A stretch of 64,000 nt of DNA from Vibrio hepatarius (lineage in GTDB: Bacteria > Pseudomonadota > Gammaproteobacteria > Enterobacterales > Vibrionaceae). A model generated the notes under the pieces. The model did no database searches. It had not been told where the DNA came from and saw only the letters and a program-made list of their open reading frames with translations. Shown in pieces: positions 8,794-19,091 of the stretch. A program made the position numbers and the translations under genes. The stretch is from assembly GCF_018860525.1 (NCBI RefSeq), contig NZ_JAHKPM010000069.1, positions 62,001-126,000 on the forward strand, in the 5' to 3' direction. How positions within the stretch are numbered: position 1 is the first letter of the stretch; each line of letters opens with the position of its first letter.

Positions 8794-10761
8794 TTAAGCA
8801 AATACCTCGACAGGTTTAGCCACTATACTCCGTGTTTCCTGATTTACCTCATTGAGAATCACTTCTATCAAGTCACCCACTCGGTAAATTACATTATCAT
8901 CAATAGTTACAATGCCTGCTTCAGTATTGCATTTTAAACGCTCTTTATTAGCCAAAATTAAAGATCCAGGAACAAATGCTGCCGCACCATTTTCGATTAA
9001 ACGAACACGTAATCCAGCTCGAGATACATCAAAAATTTCACCGTTAAATATCGTACCTTTGGTAGATTCATTAGCTAAAGTGCGCACATATAGCCACTCT
9101 GCCACATGACGCTCAGCAATTTTATGATGTTTACGGTGAAGCGCTAATTCATCTCCAAGATTATCATCCACAATTTGAGTAGGTGCTTTACCTAAGATAT
9201 GAGCTTTTAGCATGCGATGATTAACCATATCACCATACTTTCGAATCGGCGAAGTCCATGTAGCATATAGCTCAAGCCCCATAGCGTAATGAGGTAATGG
9301 CTGATTGCCGATTTCACTGTATGCTTGATACTTACGAATACGATGGTCAAGGTAATTGGTATCTTGCTTAACTAGCCAGCGACGAAGCTCTGAAAATCCT
9401 TCCAATGTTGTAATACAATCGGCATTAAATATTGAACTCTTGGCTTCAGAGTTGACGAGCTCAATAACATCACTGATTTTCTCTGGTTTGAAGCCCGAAT
9501 GAGTATTAAACACTCCGGAATCAAAGCTTACTTGAAGTACTTTCCCAGCGCAGATGTTCGCGGTAATCATACATTCTTCAACTAAACGGTTTGCGCTTCG
9601 GCGAATATCTGCATGAATAGCAATAACATCATTATCTTCACTGAGTTCAAATCGATAATCTGGTCGGTCTGGAAAAATAACGGCATTGCTCTCACGCCAC
9701 TGAAGGCGGACCTGTGAACATTCATGAAGGGCGCGAATCACTTGGGCAATAGCTTCATTAGGCTGCCACTGCTCTGATTGCCCATGCTCCAACCAATCGG
9801 ATACATGGTCGTAGGCTAGACGAGCATGAGACTTGATATTAGCCGAAAAAAACAGCGCATCATTTCCAAGAGTACCATCACGGCCTACCGTAACTTTGCA
9901 GCAAAGTGTCGGCCGTAATTCGCCTTCAACCAAAGAGCATAACCCATCAGCTAATTCACGTGGCAGCATTGGAATATTTCGACCTGGTAGATAGATGGTG
10001 AAGCCTCGTTGGCGAGCGACTTTATCCATTTCAGATTCTTGAGCAATATAAGCTGTAGGATCGGCAATGGCGATCGTCAGTTCATACGACCCATCGTCTT
10101 TCTTTTCAGCATATAAAGCGTCATCCATATCTTGGGTAGATGAACCGTCGATAGTCACAAAGGGTACATGTGTCATATCCAAACGTTTAAGATCAGCATC
10201 ATCCTCTACTTTCCAATCCTCAACCCCCGATGGCTCTGTATTGGGTAAGTCATTTTGGGCCAATGTCACCCACCATGGGACGATTTTATCCTCAGCATCA
10301 GCAATTTTGCTCGAAATTTCAGCTAAAAAAGAACTGTCGCCGCTAAGTGGGTGCTGAACCACATGGGCAACAACCCAGTCACCTTCTTGCAACTCGTCAC
10401 GCTTTAAGCCTTTAACCAGCTTAGATTTCAGCGACAGCCTCTTAAGTTGCGGGCTATCTGGAACAACGTTTAGCTTTCCTTTAAACAATTTCACCCGTCC
10501 AATGAATCGATCCACACCTTGCTCCAGCAGTGCTTCAGGCTCAGCGACTTCTCGCTCTTTTTCGGTACGAATAATGGCCCTTACTTTATCTCCATGCATA
10601 CACCTTTTCATATAAGGTGGCGGAATGAAGATGCTAGTTTTACTGTCGACTTCCAAAAAGCCAAAGCCTTTTTCCGTCGCTTTAATGACACCTTCTTTCT
10701 TGGGAAGGTTTTCTTGAATTTGCTGCTTTAATTGAGCCAGTAGAGGGTTATCTTGGAACAT
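8794..10761 (-). CDS. rnb: Exoribonuclease II
   Basis: Processive 3'-5' exoribonuclease that degrades single-stranded RNA and takes part in mRNA turnover. The start at 10761 gives MFQDNPLLAQLKQQ, the usual N terminus of RNase II; an in-frame Met 13 codons upstream is less likely. Domains in order are two cold-shock RNA-binding domains (about 20-160), the RNB catalytic domain with the metal-binding aspartates (IDGSSTQDMDDAL), and a C-terminal S1 domain (about 555-640). Length, 655 residues, is near the E. coli 644. It is monocistronic. Confidence 0.95.
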   Translation of the reverse strand: MFQDNPLLAQLKQQIQENLPKKEGVIKATEKGFGFLEVDSKTSIFIPPPYMKRCMHGDKVRAIIRTEKEREVAEPEALLEQGVDRFIGRVKLFKGKLNVVPDSPQLKRLSLKSKLVKGLKRDELQEGDWVVAHVVQHPLSGDSSFLAEISSKIADAEDKIVPWWVTLAQNDLPNTEPSGVEDWKVEDDADLKRLDMTHVPFVTIDGSSTQDMDDALYAEKKDDGSYELTIAIADPTAYIAQESEMDKVARQRGFTIYLPGRNIPMLPRELADGLCSLVEGELRPTLCCKVTVGRDGTLGNDALFFSANIKSHARLAYDHVSDWLEHGQSEQWQPNEAIAQVIRALHECSQVRLQWRESNAVIFPDRPDYRFELSEDNDVIAIHADIRRSANRLVEECMITANICAGKVLQVSFDSGVFNTHSGFKPEKISDVIELVNSEAKSSIFNADCITTLEGFSELRRWLVKQDTNYLDHRIRKYQAYSEIGNQPLPHYAMGLELYATWTSPIRKYGDMVNHRMLKAHILGKAPTQIVDDNLGDELALHRKHHKIAERHVAEWLYVRTLANESTKGTIFNGEIFDVSRAGLRVRLIENGAAAFVPGSLILANKERLKCNTEAGIVTIDDNVIYRVGDLIEVILNEVNQETRSIVAKPVEVFA

Positions 10762-11255
10762 GTTAACTTCTAAATAATTCGTTTTATGTTCTGGATGCAT
10801 TCACATCCAACGCTATATGATTATCAGCCAATCAGCCATCAGCCTCATGCTATGATAATGACATTTGTAGAACTAATTTCTTTGTTCACATGTTACTAGG
10901 TAATACCATCAATGTATATCGCAGAAGTTTGAGAGCTAGATGCCGGTATCGTTTTCTATATTATCAACCAGATCAATAACAAAAGCTCATTTTCTAGCAC
11001 GAAATTAATATATTCAGATACACCTGAAAAACAGTCTATCCAATCAAAGCTAGGAAAAATTTGTGATGTATTTCAATTTTTTCTGGCTTTTTTTGTGTAT
11101 TTAAGGAATAATTCGCACCCCTTAGATATGTCCCTAGCGGCTTGATGCGATTTACGACTTATCCGCATCTGAACGGATTCAGCACTCACTGGATTGGTAA
11201 TGGAATTGGTAGAGCTCGTGGGACCTTTTGTTTACATTTATATAGTAGGATCCCA
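10762..11255. other. Intergenic region and likely long leader of the DEAD-box helicase gene
   Basis: About 490 bases separate rnb from the divergent helicase gene. The helicase-proximal part (about 11100-11255) is less AT-rich than the rest and contains no convincing gene, although the frame is open from 11142. Long 5' untranslated leaders are known for cold-shock helicase genes, so it is probably a leader. No clear -35/-10 pair or riboswitch could be assigned. Confidence 0.4.
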
Positions 11256-13217
11256 ATGACTGATTCTGTAATTCAGTTTAGCGACTTAGCGCTGAACGAC
11301 TCTATCCTTTCATCATTAAATGAGATGGGCTTTGTTTCACCAACGCCTATCCAGGCTGCAGCTATACCGCACCTAATGAAAGGTACAGATGTACTCGGTA
11401 AAGCTCAAACAGGTACTGGTAAAACAGCGGCTTTTTCTTTACCCCTTTTAAACAAACTAGACCTTTCTCAACGCAAGCCTCAATCCATTGTACTAGCTCC
11501 AACACGTGAGTTAGCCATTCAGGTTGCAGCGGAAATTAAAAACCTAGGGAAAAATATTACTGGCCTGAAAGTTCTAGAAATTTACGGTGGTGCATCAATC
11601 GTTGATCAAATGCGAGCTCTTAAAAACGGGGCACATATTGTGGTCGGCACACCTGGCCGAGTTCAAGACCTCATCAACCGTGAACGCCTTCACCTAGACG
11701 AAGTGCACACATTTATTCTTGATGAAGCTGATGAAATGCTAAATATGGGTTTCGTTGATGATGTAACAGAAATCATGGAACATGCTCCTGAATCTGCTCA
11801 ACGCGTTTTATTCTCTGCAACAATGCCACCAATGCTAAAAAAAATTGTGGAACGCTTTCTGCGTGAGCCTGCCACGATTGATGTAGCCGGAAAAAACCAT
11901 ACTGTTGACAAAGTTGAACAACAGTTCTGGGTAGTAAAAGGGATTGAGAAAGATGAAGCAATGTCTCGCATGCTGGAAACAGAAGAAACTGATGCATCCA
12001 TTGTTTTCGTTCGTACACGTCAAGACACAGAACGACTAGCAGATTGGCTATGTGCGCGTGGCTTTAAGGCTTCTGCACTTCATGGCGATATTCCTCAATC
12101 TCAGCGTGAGCGTACTGTTGACCACATTAAGCAAGGTGTTATCGATATTCTGGTTGCAACTGATGTAGTTGCACGCGGCCTTGACGTACCAAGAATTACA
12201 CACGTCTTCAACTATGATATTCCTTTTGATGTAGAGTCTTATATCCACAGGATTGGCCGTACAGGTCGTGCTGGTCGTAAAGGTAAAGCCATACTTTTGG
12301 TACGCACCAATCAAATTCGCATGCTTCGTACCATAGAGCGTGTAACCAAATCTCTAATGGAAGAAATCCAACTTCCCTTACGTGATAAAGTTGCAGAAGC
12401 TCGCTTAGTTAAGCTTGGGGCAGAACTTGAGCAAGAAAAAGAACATAAATCTTTAGAGAGATTTACCGAATTAGTAGAAAAGCTGCAAGAAACTTTAGAT
12501 GTTGATGCAGTGACTCTTGCTTCAATATTACTTAAACGTCAACAAGGTAAGCGCCCATTATTTTATATTGGCGAAGACCCAATGATCCAAGCCATTGAGC
12601 GAGACAAGCAACGCCGTAAAGAACGTCGTGATGGTGGACGTGATGGTGGACGCGACAACCGCGGCCGAGATCGTAGTGTTAACAACCAAGACTGGGATAC
12701 CTACCAGCTTCAAGTGGGTCGCGAACAAGGTGTACAAGTTAAGGATATCGTTGGCGCATTAGCAAATGAACTTGGCCTTACAAAGGGCTCGATTGGTGCG
12801 ATTAAGTTAGCTCAAGGTGAAACCTACGTTCAGCTTCCAAAGGCGATGCCTTCTGAAACAGCAGGAAAGCTGCGTAAACTTCGCATCCGCCAAAAACAAG
12901 TAGATGCTGTTGTTTGTGACTTCGACGACTTCCGTGAGCCTCGTGGTCGCCGTGATGGTGGCCGTGGAAGAGATGGCGGCGGACGACGTGATGGTAGTGG
13001 CTTCCGTGGTAACCGCGAAGGTAGCCGTCGTGATGGTGGTGGCTTCCGTGGAAACCGCGAAAGTGGTAACCGCGAAGGTGGTAACCGCGAAGGTGCTCGC
13101 CGCGAAAGTGGAAACCGAGATGGCGAACGTCGATTTGATCGCAACCGAGGTGGTGATAATCGTGGTAACTTTCGGGGTGAACGTGGCCACGGTCGTGACC
13201 GTCAAGTCGAAGCATAA
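11256..13217 (+). CDS. deaD: ATP-dependent DEAD-box RNA helicase DeaD/CsdA
   Basis: RNA helicase of 653 residues for ribosome assembly and mRNA unwinding in the cold. The ATG at 11256 follows TAGGA and matches the family N terminus; the upstream extension of the frame is leader. Visible motifs are Q motif (PTPIQ), motif I (AQTGTGKT), Ia (PTRELA), DEAD box (LDEADEML), III (SAT), and VI (HRIGRTGRAGRKG). A DbpA/CsdA-type RNA-binding domain lies at about residues 480-560, and the C terminus (about 565-653) is an Arg/Gly-rich tail. It ends in a strong terminator. Confidence 0.95.
   Translation: MTDSVIQFSDLALNDSILSSLNEMGFVSPTPIQAAAIPHLMKGTDVLGKAQTGTGKTAAFSLPLLNKLDLSQRKPQSIVLAPTRELAIQVAAEIKNLGKNITGLKVLEIYGGASIVDQMRALKNGAHIVVGTPGRVQDLINRERLHLDEVHTFILDEADEMLNMGFVDDVTEIMEHAPESAQRVLFSATMPPMLKKIVERFLREPATIDVAGKNHTVDKVEQQFWVVKGIEKDEAMSRMLETEETDASIVFVRTRQDTERLADWLCARGFKASALHGDIPQSQRERTVDHIKQGVIDILVATDVVARGLDVPRITHVFNYDIPFDVESYIHRIGRTGRAGRKGKAILLVRTNQIRMLRTIERVTKSLMEEIQLPLRDKVAEARLVKLGAELEQEKEHKSLERFTELVEKLQETLDVDAVTLASILLKRQQGKRPLFYIGEDPMIQAIERDKQRRKERRDGGRDGGRDNRGRDRSVNNQDWDTYQLQVGREQGVQVKDIVGALANELGLTKGSIGAIKLAQGETYVQLPKAMPSETAGKLRKLRIRQKQVDAVVCDFDDFREPRGRRDGGRGRDGGGRRDGSGFRGNREGSRRDGGGFRGNRESGNREGGNREGARRESGNRDGERRFDRNRGGDNRGNFRGERGHGRDRQVEA
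12942..13200 (+). repeat. RGG/RDGG low-complexity repeat coding the helicase tail
   Basis: Imperfect repeats of codons for RRDGGG, FRGNRE and GNREGG run through the last ~85 codons of deaD, with a shorter RDGGRDGGRD block at about 12622-12660. They leave long open frames on the opposite strand, which are artefacts. RGG tails bind RNA non-specifically; copy number of such repeats tends to vary between strains. Confidence 0.8.
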
Positions 13218-13233
13218 CTAGCTTACTAAATTG

Positions 13234-13259
13234 AAAGCCCACTGTCAGTGGGCTTTTTT
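13234..13259 (+). terminator. Intrinsic terminator of deaD
   Basis: AAAGCCCACT-GTC-AGTGGGCTTTTTT is a perfect stem with a T tract on the plus strand, 17 bases after the deaD stop. With its leading A run it may also serve the convergent minus-strand gene that ends at 13261. Confidence 0.9.
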
Positions 13260-13260
13260 A

Positions 13261-14229
13261 TCAATTCATAACATTCCAATGAACCGGTGGTGTAAGCCCC
13301 CAACGTTGCAACTCTTTTTCGGAATAAATGGCTCGACCTTGCTCTCCAATAGCGATAGGAAGATTATTAGCATCTTTTCCAGCCAATATTTCATTCACTA
13401 GACCTGCCGCTTGTTTACCTTGGCTTTCGCCAAACAAAACAACACCACCACTGGCTTTACCTTCTCCAACTGCGAAATCCCAAAAAGCAAATAATGGTAT
13501 TTTAGAGTTTTCATTCGTCCACCTCAGTACCTCTGAAGCTGGCATACTATTCCCCCCTTCATCTACAAGCGTGTGATAAAGGCCAACAATAATGACTGAT
13601 ACGCCATCATCTTCAGCGTTGATTACATTCTCCTGCCAGTCTTCTTGTGTTCCAATAAGAAGAATCTCTGCTTCAACCCTAAGGCTTTTTTCAATCAATA
13701 TATATTGCTTTTTAATATGCTTGGCTGCTTCTTGGGAGGTTACTCCAGAATCAAACATCACTCTGAATTTATGCTTCTTCTCGGGCAACATTTGGCTCAA
13801 GTCTCTAATGTTTTTGACAAATAAAGGTAACTCGAGTACCCCTGTCACTTTTGCTTGGCCTTTATATTTCCTCAAAAGCGAACGTGGATTTGAATTTATG
13901 CCTAAAAAAACAATCGATATAGGCTCTTGATACAATTTAGGTAACATATATTTCAGCGCATTATCATCTCCCAAAACCACAATACTTGGCTTTATTTGCT
14001 GGTAATATTCAAATGCTTCGTTAGCCTTGGATTCAAACTGTTCAACAGGCACCCGCTTGGTGTCCATCTGAAAGCTGAGCAGCTCAGCTGATGATGACAT
14101 CGTATCTGTGATACCTTTTATATAACTAACATCCCATGGATATTCAGCATGGTAGCTCTCTATTAAGAGTACCTTTTCCGCTTGAGCACTGCTCACTCCT
14201 AGAAGCAAGAAAAACATGAGTAATCTCAA
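13261..14229 (-). CDS. ABC_sub_bind-family periplasmic binding protein
   Basis: A 322-residue protein with a signal peptide (cleavage after SSAQA, about residue 17) and the type I periplasmic-binding fold of the ABC_sub_bind/YtpQ family; the conserved features are VLLIESYHAEYPW, VVLGDDNALKY and the C-terminal GRAIYSEKELQRWGL. No permease or ATPase is near. It is divergent from a sensor kinase gene 129 bases away, which suggests it serves as the ligand-sensing partner of that kinase and not as a transporter component. The ligand is unknown. Confidence 0.72.
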   Translation of the reverse strand: MRLLMFFLLLGVSSAQAEKVLLIESYHAEYPWDVSYIKGITDTMSSSAELLSFQMDTKRVPVEQFESKANEAFEYYQQIKPSIVVLGDDNALKYMLPKLYQEPISIVFLGINSNPRSLLRKYKGQAKVTGVLELPLFVKNIRDLSQMLPEKKHKFRVMFDSGVTSQEAAKHIKKQYILIEKSLRVEAEILLIGTQEDWQENVINAEDDGVSVIIVGLYHTLVDEGGNSMPASEVLRWTNENSKIPLFAFWDFAVGEGKASGGVVLFGESQGKQAAGLVNEILAGKDANNLPIAIGEQGRAIYSEKELQRWGLTPPVHWNVMN

Positions 14230-14358
14230 AATTACAACCTATAAATATTAATTACCTAAGTTAGTCTAGATTGAAAAATAAGATCTGGAGGCTCTTATTC
14301 TTGATAAAAACTGAAAAGCGCAAGCTATACTCAATTGAAAACACCATCTTAGAGTACT

Positions 14359-16293
14359 ATGAGTCGAAATAAGAAAGTAGAAGAGAGCATTAATAATCCT
14401 TTACAAAGTCGGATCGGGCGTCGAATCATCCTATTGATGGTAACGTTAAGCAGCTTCGTGACTTTGTTTACCACCATACTTCAATTGTCTTGGGACTATA
14501 AAAAGGAGTTTAACGATGTAGAACAGCGCCATATAGAAATACGTGATGTTCATGCAGGCTTGCTAGCTTCATCTTTATGGTCATTCGATCTAGCCGTGCT
14601 TCAAGAAAGGCTTGATGGATTAGTGAATCTTCCCAAAATTGATTTTCTCGAAGTCAAATCAGGTAACTACACATTTAATGCAGGGAAAGCAGAAACAGGC
14701 AAAGTAGTCCACGAGACTTTCCCACTTACTTATCGCGACCCAGAGGATGGGCACTCTGAGCAAATAGGCACCGTTTATGTAGAATCAAACGCACAAGAGA
14801 TTTACGATTATTTACTCCATCAATTTATTTCCACTCTAATTCTAAATGCGCTCAAAACCACTCTGGTTTGCTCAATTATGCTATTAATATTTCATGCTAG
14901 TGTAAACCGAAGGATATTCCAGATTGCTCAATATTTGCGAAATTTTAATCCACGCCACCCAAGTAAACCTCTAGTATTAGCAAAAAAGCGCTGGATTTCA
15001 GAAAAAGATGACGAGTTAGATTGGCTAGGCGAAGGAGCAAACAAAATAAGTAGTAACATAACGCTGCTATACAATAACATTAAAGAAGAGCAGGATCGTT
15101 TGGCCGATTTTACTCATGTTTCGTCTGATTGGCTATGGGAGACCAATGAGCTTGGACAGTTAACCTATTGCTCAGAGGCGATGAAGGAGTCGTTGTCTCT
15201 TGATTCTGTCCACGGGATTAGTTTAACGGAAATTGAAGCTCTAAAAAGTTCAGTCAATTTACATCAAGCAATTACTCGACGTAATGATTTTACGAAGGTA
15301 GGAGAAAGCATCACAATAAATAGTATTACCTTACATTTACTTTTTCAGGCAAAAGCTCGATATCAAAAAAGCCAGTTCTTAGGCTTCAGAGGAACAGCCA
15401 TCAACATTACTGAACTCAAATTGGCTCAAATTGAGCTTGAAGAACTTAACCAAAATTTGGAGCATATGGTGGCTTCTAGGACTCTTGATCTCAAGCAAAG
15501 TATGGAACAATTACAAGATGCCCAAGACAAGTTGGTGGAATCAGAAAAACTCGCAGCTTTAGGAGGTCTAGTCGCAGGGGTAGCTCATGAAGTTAACACC
15601 CCACTTGGTATAGCAGTTACTGCAACCTCAGTTATTCGGGATGTAACCAGTGAACTTAATAACGCCTTTGCATCACAGACATTAACAAGTACGCAGTTTG
15701 AGTCATTAATGAAGCGTACGTCAGATAGTAGTCAAATGCTTGAGCATAATTTAAACCGAGCAGCGCAATTGGTGAGAGATTTCAAGCAAACCGCAGTCGA
15801 CCAAGTTTCAGAAGCGCGTTCTCAATTCAATGTTGCACAAGTCATTGAAGCACTTTTAGCAAGCCTACACCCTGAAACACGTAAAGTACCAGTCAAACCA
15901 ACCTTGACAGGCGATCACTCTGTTGTGATGAATAGCCTACCAGGTGTGCTCACTCAAATCATTTCTAACCTGGTTATGAACAGCATTAATCATGCATTTG
16001 AAAGCCAGCCACAAGCTGAGATTTCGATCAACTTTTTCCAAGAAGACGATACTATCTTTTTTGAATATCGCGATAACGGTAGTGGCGTCGAAGACGCTTT
16101 ACATCAAAAGATTTTTGAACCTTTCTATACCAGCAAACGCGGTTTAGGTGGTTCTGGGCTTGGCTTGAATCTAGTATTTAATTTAGTACATCAAAAACTA
16201 AAAGGAGAGCTGGAGTTCAGCTCTCAATTGGGTAGCGGTGTATTTTTTAAGTTGATTATCCCAGTAAACTTACCACTTGAGACAAATTCATAA
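14359..16293 (+). CDS. Membrane sensor histidine kinase
   Basis: A 644-residue kinase. Membrane segments are at about residues 22-44 and 157-180, bracketing a periplasmic sensor of ~110 residues. A PAS-like region follows (about 245-355), then a coiled coil (355-400), the HisKA box with H410 (LVAGVAHEVNTPLG) and HATPase_c motifs N (NSINHAF), G1 (DNGSGV) and G2 (GGSGLGLNLV). The H-box type, GVAHEVNTPLG, is that of the HPK4 kinases. The gene lies between its likely binding-protein partner and a convergent REC/HD-GYP regulator, its probable phosphorylation target. Confidence 0.88.
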   Translation: MSRNKKVEESINNPLQSRIGRRIILLMVTLSSFVTLFTTILQLSWDYKKEFNDVEQRHIEIRDVHAGLLASSLWSFDLAVLQERLDGLVNLPKIDFLEVKSGNYTFNAGKAETGKVVHETFPLTYRDPEDGHSEQIGTVYVESNAQEIYDYLLHQFISTLILNALKTTLVCSIMLLIFHASVNRRIFQIAQYLRNFNPRHPSKPLVLAKKRWISEKDDELDWLGEGANKISSNITLLYNNIKEEQDRLADFTHVSSDWLWETNELGQLTYCSEAMKESLSLDSVHGISLTEIEALKSSVNLHQAITRRNDFTKVGESITINSITLHLLFQAKARYQKSQFLGFRGTAINITELKLAQIELEELNQNLEHMVASRTLDLKQSMEQLQDAQDKLVESEKLAALGGLVAGVAHEVNTPLGIAVTATSVIRDVTSELNNAFASQTLTSTQFESLMKRTSDSSQMLEHNLNRAAQLVRDFKQTAVDQVSEARSQFNVAQVIEALLASLHPETRKVPVKPTLTGDHSVVMNSLPGVLTQIISNLVMNSINHAFESQPQAEISINFFQEDDTIFFEYRDNGSGVEDALHQKIFEPFYTSKRGLGGSGLGLNLVFNLVHQKLKGELEFSSQLGSGVFFKLIIPVNLPLETNS

Positions 16294-16307
16294 CTAAAAT
16301 AGTCACT

Positions 16308-17858
16308 TTAGTCTGGAAGGGATTCTCTTATCGCTAAAAACTCATCCCAGTGTTTAATGAGTAGTTCAACCAGTTGAGGCTCGAATTGCTTACCTTTCTG
16401 GGCTACTAATTCAAGCATAATTTGCTCATCACTCCATGGTTGTTTATAACTGCGCTTGGAACCTAATGCATCAAATACATCAGCTAACGCAGTGATTCGC
16501 CCAGAAATAGGGATATCAAGTCCAGACAAGCCATTTGGGTAACCTGTACCATCCCATTTTTCATGGTGATAACCTGCAATTTCTTTTGCAACTGTCATCA
16601 AACGACGTTTAGATTTGCTTAAAATATCAACCCCATAATCTACATGCTTCTTCATGATTTCCCACTCTTCCGCATCCAGCTTACCCGGTTTATGAAGGAT
16701 TGAATCTGGAACTGCCACTTTACCTACATCATGTAGTGGCGAGGCATATTTGATCATAGATGCATCATAATCACTTAAACCGTATAAAGATGCTAATTTT
16801 TCACTGAATAAGGAAACTCGTTGGACATGAGCACCAGTTTCTTTACTACGAGCCTCAACAGCATTTGCAAGGTTATAAACAAGTTCTTTAGACGTTTCTC
16901 GGATATCAAGCATTAAACTCAAATTCTCGAATGTCAGACCGATATTCTGCATGTAAATTTCAAGAAGCTGCATATCCAGTTCAGTTAGCTCACGGCTAAC
17001 ATTAACATATAAAATGCAGTCAACCCCTTGTTCATCGTGGGAAAATAAAACATATGAATCACCAAAATTTTCCGACTCGCGTGATTTAAATACTTGTTTG
17101 CACCGAGCTGCGACTTCCTCTGGGAGTTTTTCAAATGAACATTCACTATACGTATCTACAAAAGTGCCCGTTGCAGCTAAAGTCAATGCTCGGGACTCTT
17201 CACCATCTGGCCTCGGCTGGACAATGCAATAAAGAGCCGACTGCTCAAGCATTAGTAAAGATGTCAACTGCTCAAGGACTGATGTTGCATAAGCCTGCAA
17301 TGTCGTCGTATTTTGAACACAGGCTGAGGCTTCAATAACTTTACTTAAACCTTTTTTTTGCTGCTCTATCAGGCACAAATCTCGATAAGAACGCAGCATG
17401 GAGTAAAGCAAGGTCTTTAACTTTTGAGTTGTGAGTTCGGTTTTTTCTTTATAATCATCTATTTCATATTCACGAATAACCGTATCTTCCGGAGCTTGTC
17501 CTGCTTGGCCTGTTCTTAATACAAGTCTAACTCGGCTATTTCCTAATGTACTGCGAATATACCTCACGAAATCTAAACCAGCATGTTCGGTTTCCATCAC
17601 CACATCGACTAAAGCAAGTGATATATCATCATGTTGCTTAAATAATGTCTTAGCTTCATCTCCTGAATAAGCAGAAATCAAGTCAAGTTTACGACCCTCA
17701 AACTCAAAATCCGATAGTGCAAGTTTGGTCACTTGATGCATTTGTTCATCATCATCTATGAGAAGGACTTTCCATGGCAACATTGGAAACTCATCTGGTG
17801 TGCGTGCATCACCAGCTTCCGGCTGATCTGACTGTCGGTGGTCTGCAAACATTTCCAT
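16308..17858 (-). CDS. Response regulator with REC, DUF3369 and HD-GYP domains
   Basis: A 516-residue RpfG-like output protein. REC domain with acidic pocket IDDDE (34-38) and phospho-acceptor D85; a DUF3369/GAF-like middle region (about 165-320); and an HD-GYP c-di-GMP phosphodiesterase domain (about 335-510) with H376-D377 (LHDVGK) and GYP at 439-441 (GTGYPNG), all key residues present. Predicted role is phosphorylation-controlled degradation of c-di-GMP. It lies tail to tail with the sensor kinase, 14 bases apart, suggesting a functional pair. Confidence 0.9.
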   Translation of the reverse strand: MEMFADHRQSDQPEAGDARTPDEFPMLPWKVLLIDDDEQMHQVTKLALSDFEFEGRKLDLISAYSGDEAKTLFKQHDDISLALVDVVMETEHAGLDFVRYIRSTLGNSRVRLVLRTGQAGQAPEDTVIREYEIDDYKEKTELTTQKLKTLLYSMLRSYRDLCLIEQQKKGLSKVIEASACVQNTTTLQAYATSVLEQLTSLLMLEQSALYCIVQPRPDGEESRALTLAATGTFVDTYSECSFEKLPEEVAARCKQVFKSRESENFGDSYVLFSHDEQGVDCILYVNVSRELTELDMQLLEIYMQNIGLTFENLSLMLDIRETSKELVYNLANAVEARSKETGAHVQRVSLFSEKLASLYGLSDYDASMIKYASPLHDVGKVAVPDSILHKPGKLDAEEWEIMKKHVDYGVDILSKSKRRLMTVAKEIAGYHHEKWDGTGYPNGLSGLDIPISGRITALADVFDALGSKRSYKQPWSDEQIMLELVAQKGKQFEPQLVELLIKHWDEFLAIRESLPD

Positions 17859-18356
17859 CTAACATTTAACCCCTTATCACACATCTATACTCTAAGTTTT
17901 AGCACAAATTGATAAAAAAGCCCGAAAAACACACATCTATCATTTACATTTAAAAATAAAAAATTAAGTTAGCAATTCATACAAATTAAATCTTAGATAC
18001 AAAAGGTTACTGTTATATAAGGTAAGGTTAATATTTATAATAATTATCCCGTTTAATTTCTATTTTCTGTATAATTTAAGTTGTCACTCTACTGCCTTTC
18101 ATTAACGGTAGATACAATGAGCAAACCATCTTTATAAGTAACAGCCGTATGAAACTTGTAGAGCTTGCGAGTTGCGCAATTACATGAACTATATTCACCC
18201 GTGTTGACACTGATTATTACGTCATATTTGAGTAAAAATCACATACGACGAGAATACATCTGTCTTGTTTTTTGATATGTTTTCCTCTTCACTGGCAGAT
18301 ATAAGACATAGCCTTTCTTATAAAATGCATTTTTCTGTAATGATTTGGTAGATAGT
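17859..18356. other. AT-rich intergenic region
   Basis: About 500 bases between two divergent genes (HD-GYP regulator, RDD protein). It is AT-rich, and I see no gene, RNA or strong hairpin in it. It presumably carries both promoters. Confidence 0.4.
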
Positions 18357-18824
18357 ATGAATGACGACACTCTACAATATGCTGGTTTCTTGCCTCGCCT
18401 TGGTGCAACATTAATTGATACTGTACTGCTTTTGTTACTTACTATACCCATCATGTATTGGGCATATGGAGAACTTTACTGGAGCTCAGACGATTTTTTA
18501 TTGGGAGGATGGGATTTAATACTTAACTGGGTATGCCCATTAATAGCTTCCATTATCTTTTGGGTATATCGATCTGCAACGCCCGGAAAAATGGTCTTTA
18601 ACCTCGCCGTCCTCAATGCAAAAACGGGTCAACCACTCACTGTTTCAACTTCTATAATCCGCTATTTTTCATACTACATAAGTGCTATTCCACTCTGCTT
18701 AGGGTTTATTTGGATCATATTTAATCATAAGAAACAAGGCTGGCATGACTTAATTGCAGGCACAATTGTAGTGAAACAAGTTCAATCAAAAGAAATGTCT
18801 CAAGCTAGCTTAGGACAAAAATAG
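18357..18824 (+). CDS. RDD-family membrane protein
   Basis: A 155-residue inner-membrane protein of the RDD family: the Arg and Asp of the name are seen in FLPRLGATLIDTVLLLL near the N terminus, TPGKMVFNLAVL in the middle and KKQGWHDLIAGTIVV near the end. About four hydrophobic segments are present. The ATG at 18357 is preferred over a TTG four codons upstream. Some RDD proteins are linked to ion exchange or act as helpers of transport; no specific role can be given here. Confidence 0.85.
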   Translation: MNDDTLQYAGFLPRLGATLIDTVLLLLLTIPIMYWAYGELYWSSDDFLLGGWDLILNWVCPLIASIIFWVYRSATPGKMVFNLAVLNAKTGQPLTVSTSIIRYFSYYISAIPLCLGFIWIIFNHKKQGWHDLIAGTIVVKQVQSKEMSQASLGQK

Positions 18825-19091
18825 CAATGAGCTTTGTGAAGATGACGAATTTATTAGATATTTGCTTAAACACATTATAGGTGCGTATGTAGATTCTTAT
18901 CCCTTATAAAAATGTACAACTAACCCACTAAGAATATTTGCTCTAAATTGACCGATAACTACTAGAAGTAAGGATTGGAATTCACTACAATGGGCCGCTA
19001 GGGTTTGCAGACTGCTACTCTATTCTTCTATGTCAAAGTGTTGACCTTTGAAATAGGCTATTCCTAACTCAAGTGATCTGTGTATTCATTT

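Noticed and set aside
11142..11255. N-terminal extension of the DeaD helicase
   Set aside because: The added residues do not resemble the family, while the ATG at 11256 follows TAGGA and gives the usual N terminus.
12802..13242. Long overlapping open frames on the minus strand (His- and Thr/Ala-rich proteins) opposite the deaD tail
   Set aside because: They mirror the repeated RGG codons of deaD, have no ribosome-binding sites and no family resemblance.
13261..17858. The signalling set as a known TMAO or autoinducer system (TorT/TorS or LuxP/LuxQ)
   Set aside because: The kinase has no HPt or receiver domain, and the binding protein belongs to the ABC_sub_bind type; neither matches TorT or LuxP.
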